From Craterostigma plantagineum (lineage: Eukaryota > Streptophyta > Magnoliopsida > Lamiales > Linderniaceae): a stretch of 64,000 nucleotides of DNA. The stretch lies in NCBI GenBank assembly GCA_027422505.1, contig JAPQWV010001573.1, positions 17,519-81,518 of the forward strand. The letters run 5' to 3'. The notes under the pieces were generated by a model, which saw only the letters and a program-made list of their open reading frames with translations, was not told the DNA's origin and ran no database searches. This document shows positions 57,223-64,000 of this stretch, piece by piece. How positions within the stretch are numbered: position 1 is the stretch's first letter; every line of letters begins with the position of its first letter. Both the position numbers and the translations under genes were made by a program.

Positions 57223-58304
57223 AGATTTATGTCTGTTCAAACCAACCATTTTCCTTTTTGTGTCTTCCTTCTTGGACCCCTATTAATATGTTCTTTCTTC
57301 GACTTTATTGTAATATGTCTTTCGCTTTCGGATTCTATTAGCGTAATCATGTATTTCCTTCGACCTCTTATGCCTATTCTTATTATCGAATCGTTTCCTC
57401 GACGTACCCAAGCATGTTCCTTTTTGCAAATTCGATGTTATTTCCTCGAATTCGTAAGCTAAAAATCAAAACTCCTCGACGTTATTCTTCCCGCGATATC
57501 CATCCCCCTTCGACGAGCTCAAAGTTAATTTTCACGGGTTCTTCGGCAATCCCTCTCGGGCGTGATATTCGGTATAAAATGGTTTCGCCCACTTTCACCT
57601 TTTTCATGATTCGAGCGTTCTGGAGATCGCCGACCGCGTAAATGGGAACCCGACTTTTTTTTGGGGATTGCCGGCCGCGTAAATCGCAACTTTACTTCCG
57701 AACGTTGGCACTTCGAACTGACAGCTCTGAATTTCTTTTATTTGAACTTTCGAATTTAAACGACCCGAGATCCACGGGGCCCTTTTTCTATAAATCAACG
57801 AACCCTAAACCAAAACCTTGTAGCATTCCGTCAAATTCATGCTTTACTAGGTTTAACTCGCCTGTTCTAGGTTTTGTCGTTTCTTCATCGCAACATAATT
57901 ATTTCACCACCGTAATTTTATAGTTGTCTTCTTCTTTACCATTATTTCTTGTTCCTTGCCCAGTTTATCGACCCAAAGGATGCCGCCCCCTCATCTTAAG
58001 GAGAATCCTTATTTATCCGCCACGAATCTAGATCCTCCAATTTGTCCCATTTGGGAGCTATGGGAAGAGGCGACGGGCTTTGTTTCCGCCGTTAATGCGG
58101 ACTTTCCGCACAGGGAGGGTCAGGTTGTCGCACACCTCCCTCTCGAGGCGATCCCGACCCACTCCTCTTTTCTCTTAGAAGCCGATGGTACTTCCTCCCG
58201 CAAGTTCATGGAGAGCTTCCTAGAACCCGACGAAAAGCGGCGTCTAGCAAGATTATGTAAACGATAGTCCAGTCGTGGATAGCTCGTCGAAGACATTAAA
58301 CAGC
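57223..58304. other. 3' remainder of the transposon region; no gene
   Basis: C/T-rich sequence with two GGCCGCGTAAAT-like repeats (near 57630 and 57672). A 103-aa open frame at 57956-58267 has no family I recognise. Confidence 0.4.
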
Positions 58305-59732
58305 CTTGTGCAGAATGCAACTGTTCTTGTCTTGTGTGTAGGCCAAAATGTTGCCTGCAATGTTAGAGCCTGCTTTTACAAGTGAGTTCAACCACCATTA
58401 TTTTGTTAAGGCACTTAATCGTAGAAGCATAAGTCTTGTGTTTTGTCACTTACTGTCCGATTCTCATGTTGGCATTGAATGACTAGAGAGTTAGATGAAA
58501 TTTTGTTAAGAAGAGTAGACGAAATCTCCCATGAAAAATGAGGTGGCAAATTCGCCTTCGGCGCCTGATGTAAGCAACTACTTGGTGTCAGAGTATAACA
58601 TATGAATATTTGACTTTCAGAGGTTTCCGGATGCTGTGAATTTACTAACTTTGCCTATATGAATGCTATAATGCAGGATGCAAGCTGTATCCCAATGGAA
58701 TCCTAAATTTCCCTGTGATTGATGGAACGAATGGTCCCGAAGTTGCTCAAAGACTACAAATATCGGTATCTTCCAGTACCGTGATATATAATTTCTACCT
58801 AGCATATCACTGATAATAGAGTTTGTTTGATGCTTCAAACTTCCTTTACTTACTGTTCAATGGTTGAGATTCGCCTTGTGCTCTTACGTCATGTTACATG
58901 ATGAGAATGATGTTTCTCGTTCAACTCATATCGTGACTATAATTCTGAGGCTAAAACAGAAAGCTCCAAGCTCCCATTTACAACTGCTATCAGTACTGTT
59001 GCTCCTTCCACGAAATCACCGCTTGCTCCCAAAAGTATGTTATTCTCGCTTATCCACTTTTGTTTCACCTTTGAGCCTGCTTGTTCATCCTTATAAATAT
59101 TCAATAAGAGTTTGAATCCTTATGTTGCTTTTTTAATTGCTGCTGATGCATGACTAATTGTCCAGGAAGTCAGTTGTTCCAACCCATGCCATTGTTTTCT
59201 GTTTTTGGCAGAGTTGGCGCCCTTACTCTCAAACAACGACGCAACACGATGCATCTTCATCAGTTGGGGTTCTCCAAGAGATCGGCAGGAGGTGTGGATG
59301 AAAGATAGTCTCAACAAGAGTTTACTCTTTCTTCAACTCTATGTTATCACGCTTGTGATTGATTCCCTTCCTCTTTAAGGTTGAATTTAAGGAGATTCTT
59401 ACCGTAGAGGTGTTTATGATGCTCTCTTACATGATACATTGATATAATACTTCCTTGATGTTTCTAAATTATGACGCCATGTCTCTATGAAAAATTGCGC
59501 AGGCCTTCTTTGAGGGTGAAAAAGTCGGCGTAGGACGGGAAAGAAGAGGAATGATGCTCGTTAGCTCTGCTGTAAACGCTTTTCAAAATATGGCCGGCGA
59601 ACTGTTAAGCCTTTTTTTCCCTTTCTGTTGGTCCAATTTGCTCATTTTCCATTCTATTCTATCCAACAAATTGCGCCAACTGAGTAAATTTTTTGCACTA
59701 CTTGGCTATGCAGGCGATTACGTATCTTACAC
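58305..59732 (+). pseudogene. Partial duplicate of the CPL gene (exons 5 to 12)
   Basis: The segment follows 42538-43967 exon by exon and intron by intron, with many substitutions and indels: exon 5 copy near 58312-58381 (TCTTGTGTGTAGGCC), exon 7 copy near 58676-58765, exon 11 copy near 59503-59590 (GAAAAAGTCGGCGTAGG) and exon 12 copy from 59713 to the break. Because introns are kept it came from a DNA-level duplication, not a reverse-transcribed message. The phosphatase domain is absent and the frame is broken, so it is non-functional. It is bounded on both sides by retroelement sequence. Confidence 0.88.
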
Positions 59733-60530
59733 TGACATCCTTCATGTTGGGATTGAGTCGCCTTTGACGTTGAGCGACCGGCTTGAAATTGTCCTCCATG
59801 AGGATCTTGTGCGTGCATGTAGCTCGGGTTGATACCTCTTATGTCGGATATCTTCCATGCCCAAAGCCTTCTTATATGCGCTTTTAACACGTCTAAGAGC
59901 TGGTCCTTCTGTCCGTCGTCGAGGCTCGATGAGATGATGACTGGTAGCCCTCCGTTGCTGCCTAGGAATGCGTACTCGAGGTGGGTGGGCAGCGGCTTCC
60001 AATTCCAAGGACCGGTGGCTCCTCGACTGAGCTCTTCTCCTTGTCTCTTCGCTGCTCTGGTCGATGGCTATGATAGGCTTGTCGACCTCCTCCCCACGCT
60101 CGTCGATCGCCATAATCTTCTGCTGGTGTCCTCGCTCAAACCTGTGATAGACCTTGCACAGAAAAGAGAAAGTCGTGCTCAAAAGCGTCTAAGTAGTAAC
60201 ACTTATCGTCATGCTCATTACTTTTTTTCATCGAAACAGCCATGCTAAATGTAACTTTTTCTCCATCTACTGTCAAAGTCAATGTGCCATTCGTAACGTT
60301 ATATGGTTTCTCTTTCTCCTGTGGCTAAGACCGGTCTACCTAAAATCAACGCGACATTATCATCTTCTTCCATGTCTAAAATAACAAAATCAGCATGAAT
60401 TATGAACTTATCCACTTTAACTAAAAAATCCTCGATAACACCTCGAGGATACTTCAACGATCTATCGGCTAACTGCAAGCTAATCCTAGTGGGTCGTGGC
60501 CTCACCTAATCCTAAGCACTTAAACATGGA
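59733..60530 (-). pseudogene. Gypsy protease and reverse transcriptase start
   Basis: 60505-60299 encodes the Athila-type aspartic protease region (SLQLADRSLKYPRG, FVILDMEEDDN, LILGRPVLATG). 60182-59742, across frame changes, encodes the linker and RT start (LELKPLP-like, KALGMEDIR, and a broken QRRLNPNM at the junction). Palm-domain catalytic motifs are missing because the element is truncated. Confidence 0.8.
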
Positions 60531-60789
60531 ATAGGGCATTAAATTAATGCTAGCACCTAGGCAGCTAACTCTCGCTCAACGCTAAATCTTCTATAAGACA
60601 GGGAATAGTAAAACATCCTAGGTCCTTGAGCTTCTTAGGAATCTTGCTTTGGAGTATCGCTGAGCACTCTCGCAAGCAACCTTGTGGATACATGTTCGAG
60701 CTTCCTTCTGTTCATCAATAGGTCCTTCAGAAACTTGGCGAAGCTAGGCATCTACGTAATGCTTCAACAAACGGTAAGTTAATATGTAA

Positions 60790-62480
60790 TTCCTTACACA
60801 TGTTCATGGAATTTACCGAACTGCGCCTCGTCTTTGTCCTTTTTCAGTCGAGCCGCGTAAGGGGTCTTCGGCTGGTATGGCTTCACCAGTGGCCGCTGGA
60901 TCTCCTTCACCTTTTCCTTTTCGGGCTCGAACTTCTCCTTCTCAGGTCGGCCTTCTCGAGATCATTGACTCTGATCTCCTCCACTTCAGGCTCGTCGTGG
61001 CTCGCGAAGTTGGCGTTCTCCTTCGCCTTCTTCTTGGCGGGCACTTCTTGCAGTTCTCGTCCGTTCCTCAGCGTCACCGCCTTGCAATACTCCTTTGGAT
61101 TCGGCCTCGTGTAGCTTGGGAGTGATCCTTGAGTACGCCCCGCCAACCACTTCACCATCGGGCCCGTCTGTTGCTCTAGCTTCTTGAGCGAGGCGTCCGT
61201 GTTCTGGGCACGCACTTGTCAGTTCGCACTCCATGTACTCCTCCATCTTCTTCGTATTCGGCTTTCGTGGGCTGCGGGGGTGCTACTGAAGTTCGTGAGG
61301 AGAGCCTTCATCATATCCTTCATCTCCCCTCATGTCATCGTATCCTCTTGTGGGTGCATTATGATATTGGCGTGGCGCCACGTTCTGGAAACCGGACGGC
61401 CTAGGCTGAAATCCAGGCGATCCTTGGCCCTGGTGGTTCTGATTCCCATACGCCAAGTTGGGGTGCGCTCGGGTTGGAAGCTTCGTTGGCCCCTTGGTAA
61501 TTGCCCATATAGTCCTACGTGCTCCAGCGACTGCCCAAGTTGCCATTCTGAGGTCTTCGTGGGCTGCGCCACAAATCCCGCACAGTGGTACGTATGGCGT
61601 ATGCTGCGTCGGTACGTTGGTCGTCACGGCATTCACGGGCTGAGTCTGCCCGAATTTAGGGAGTAGTGCACCGATGACTATCTGCAACTGAGATTTAGTC
61701 GCGGCAATTTGTTGCTGAAGCACCTCGAATTTGGCATTCGTGGCTGTTCCTCCATCCTCGCTAACTCTGAATACGCCTGGTGTCTTCATCCTCGTATTGC
61801 CCCTCATGAAGCTGTTCCTCGAGTAGTCCCTCATCAGATTCCAAGCGTCGATGGCATTGAGCTTCACGAGTCCTCCCCTTGCGGCTCCGTCTAACATATG
61901 ACAGTCTGGTCTTTGAGCCCCTCATGGAATCGGTTGATCTGGGCTGCCTTCGACATCCGTGCTGTGGGCACCTCTTCAGTAGCGCCTTGTAGCGCTCCCA
62001 CACCTCTCGTACAGGTTTTTCGAGTCCTTCTGGTGAAAAAGATAGATCTCCATCTTCAACCTCAGCACCTTTGATAGTGGAAGTGGTGGTTGATGAAGGC
62101 GGCTCGCATCTCCTCCACAGGTAGTGATTGATCTGGTGGCACAATATCAACCAGTCCGTCGCCCTGAACTTAGTGAGAACGGGAACAGCATCAACTTAAT
62201 CGCATCGCCTGTCACCCCGTTGATTTTGATGGTGTCATCACCGTCAAGAAAGCCTTCAGATGTGAATAGGGATCCTCGTCGGGATTTCCCTCAAACTGAG
62301 CCGCTGGAAGATCATCTTAAGTCAGGAGCAACTTCAGCTCAAAGTTGTTGTTCTCGCTTGGCGAGATGACAATCGCCGACTCAGTACCGCCTAGCGAGGC
62401 ATTCTTGAGGAGATCTTGAAGTGATGGCTCCTCCTCTGGAATGTGATGGACGGGCACTCGGTGGTCCGCCATCATTACTT
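60790..62480 (-). pseudogene. Gypsy gag
   Basis: Frame-broken gag. Parts seen are QFEGNPDEDPYSHLKAF (about 62300), the central region through 61900 (RFHEGLKDQTV-like), a segment at 61897-61283 with AWNLMRDYSRNS, and a C-terminal part at 61215-60907 with GSLPSYTRPNPKEYCKAVTLRNGREL. This is the usual layout of Athila-type gag. Confidence 0.75.
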
Positions 62481-62847
62481 CCATGTTTTGGCTATCTACG
62501 GATGCCTCTACTCAAGAGTTTTGTGTCGACTCCTGGGAACTATCCTCTGAATAGCAAACTAAAGGATCTTGAGAACTAGTGGACGCTCCTTCGGTGTCGT
62601 GCTTGAGTTTTCTTCGTAACTTCCGCTCGAAATCTGGGTCTGCTTCAACATGGGACCCGATGGATGGCTTCGGATCATTCACTGCTGAGTCATACCTTCA
62701 GTAAGCGAGATTGAAAATTAGCAAGGAATTAAGAAATGCGTCGAAAACAAATAACACAGCTAACCCAAATAGTAAAAAAAACAGAAAATGTACGTCAAAT
62801 AATAGTGCCTAAACTACCGAACTACGGTGTTCCTAATATCAATTTTT

Positions 62848-62866
62848 TCCCCTGTAACGACGCCAA
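62848..62866 (-). other. Primer binding site (Asp-tRNA type, diverged)
   Basis: On the minus strand this reads TTGGCGTCGTTACAGGGGA, a mutated form of the common plant gypsy primer site TGGCGCCGTTGCCGGGGA. Confidence 0.75.
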
Positions 62867-62871
62867 AAACT

Positions 62872-64000
62872 TGATCGACACGTGGTGTGTGAATGAAAGT
62901 GCGACATAATAATTAAAAACGAATACCTATTTACTATCACCGACGTGCGATAGGCAGTGGACCTATCAGGTGTAGTGCAGTAAAGTGATTAAACAAGTAT
63001 CGAACACAAGGAATAAATTAGGTACTAGTAGTGATCTATCGACTCAATATTTAGCCTAAATAAAATACGCAGATGGTGTTACTCCAAAATCAACTAGAGA
63101 TTCAAAAAACACGCCTAAAACTGATAAAAGAGCTTCCAGATAATAAAGATGTGCTCGGAATTCGAATCTCGCTAGGTATTCTCGCCTAAGACAGTGAAAT
63201 ATCGTGCCTACGTGATTCTTGACTAGATCGCAGTAATTTTCCTACCCGTCACGAATTTGTTGTCGTCCTAAACGCTCGTGGGGATCTAGAATTCAGTAAT
63301 TACTATTGGCGAGGATCGAGTATTTGCTTTCGCCCTATACTCGAATTCTATATTCTACGAACGCCTAATCGTTGTTTAGCTGTCGCCCTAAACGATTTTT
63401 CATACATTCACTTTAACACATAGACATATTAAGCGAAGAAACAAATTCATAGAACAATAAATAGTCAGAATACGCAAGTCCGATAAACATATGTCTTAAA
63501 TACGAAAAACCTAGCGTTCATCTAATCCCAAACACATAGGGAATTTAGCTACTCATAATAGACGTGAAAACAACCAAAAGAATAAAGAACAGGAAGGAAA
63601 CTCATGATCTTGAATACTGGCGAATTAGGGGTGCTAGCGTGATGAATCTTCGTTCTTCGTTCAATTGGGCGTGATTGAGTCGTTGATCCGTCTCTTGCAC
63701 TCCGGGATGTAATTTTGTGTTCTTTTCTTTCGTCCCTTCAGGGATTATGGTTGATATTTGGTAGGTGTCACCTCTTTCTGAGTCGAATTCGGGCTTTTAT
63801 AAGAATTTACGTAACGTTCACAGCCCGGGACATGGGCCGTCACGGCCGTGACCACCACCGACTCGAAGCACGTATTTTTCTGCCACAGGCCACGGCCAAG
63901 GGCATTGGATGTCACGGCCATGACATCTTCAGCCCAACTCCCTGCCCAACGCCGGGCTAGTGCATCACCCGTCACGTCGTGACCACGGGCAGTGAATATT
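62872..64000 (-). repeat. Gypsy 5' LTR (partial, runs off the window)
   Basis: Begins TGATCGACACGTGG next to the primer site, so ends ...CA on the minus strand. At least 1.1 kb long. Contains GTCACGGCCGTGAC-type inverted motifs near 63840-63940. The open frames here are not genes. Confidence 0.7.

Larger units (their letters stand above)
59733..64000 (-). mobile_element. Ty3/gypsy retrotransposon, Athila-like, truncated
   Basis: Read on the minus strand the order is LTR (62872 to the window edge), primer site, gag, protease, and the start of reverse transcriptase, which is cut at 59733 where the CPL duplicate begins. Sequence signatures match plant Athila/Tat-type elements. Most frames are broken. 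The right end is beyond the window, so no target duplication can be tested. Confidence 0.82.

Noticed and set aside
1..64000. tRNA, rRNA or conserved non-coding RNA genes
   Set aside because: None recognised by eye on either strand; only tRNA-complementary primer sites of retrotransposons were found.

Overview
The window is plant nuclear DNA, probably from a eudicot. It has intron-containing plant genes with canonical GT/AG junctions, separated by nested LTR retrotransposons, Mutator-like (MULE), hAT, Harbinger-type and Stowaway elements. The species cannot be named from the sequence. Host genes, left to right: an LMBR1/LIMR-type membrane protein (7172-10764, 14 exons), a plastid-type cis-prenyltransferase (30845-32886, 3 exons), a CTD-phosphatase-like gene of the CPL1/2 type (40279-44005, 12 exons), an NIP aquaporin resembling the silicon-permeable NIP2 group (44858-46347, 4 exons) and a short yippee-like gene (47604-53185) with a Copia element in one intron.

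Layout. 1-2434: 5' part of a minus-strand Copia element. 2435-6290: hAT-type transposase pseudogene split by a solo LTR with a perfect 5-bp target duplication. 6291-16095: the LMBR1 locus, which looks tandemly duplicated; the second unit keeps upstream and 3' sequence but has lost the gene body, and the units have since received different small transposons. 16156-30690: one very large MULE of about 14.5 kb with terminal inverted repeats and a 10-bp target duplication. 30845-32886: cis-prenyltransferase. 33421-38936: a 5.5-kb fold-back MULE-like element made of TATACCA-rich repeats. 39015-39940: two GC-rich MITEs. 40279-46347: CPL and NIP genes. 47604-53185: yippee gene plus Copia. About 54990-57222: decayed gypsy-type transposon gene. 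58305-59732: partial genomic copy of the CPL gene. 59733-64000: Athila-like Ty3/gypsy element on the minus strand, running off the window.

The most notable object is the large MULE. It carries a minus-strand MuDR-type transposase, two ULP1/DUF1985 genes facing inward from opposite ends, a small captured-looking gene with a DEK_C-like domain, and seven GC-rich arrays built on the palindrome GGGTCCC/GGGACCC, several of them in first introns. One ULP gene has an in-frame triplicated 117-nt exon. Its protease-like domain lacks recognisable catalytic His and Cys, while the other copy keeps them. The content matches the known Kaonashi (ULP-bearing) MULEs, but the repeat arrays, paired ULP genes and exon triplication are worth a closer look.

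A caution on pseudogene calls. The two LTRs of the 48029-52786 Copia differ by about one substitution but nine small indels. LMBR1 and CPL each become fully open if one or two single bases, in or beside short homopolymers, are assumed missing. This points to residual indel errors in the assembly, so frameshifts here should not by themselves be read as gene death.
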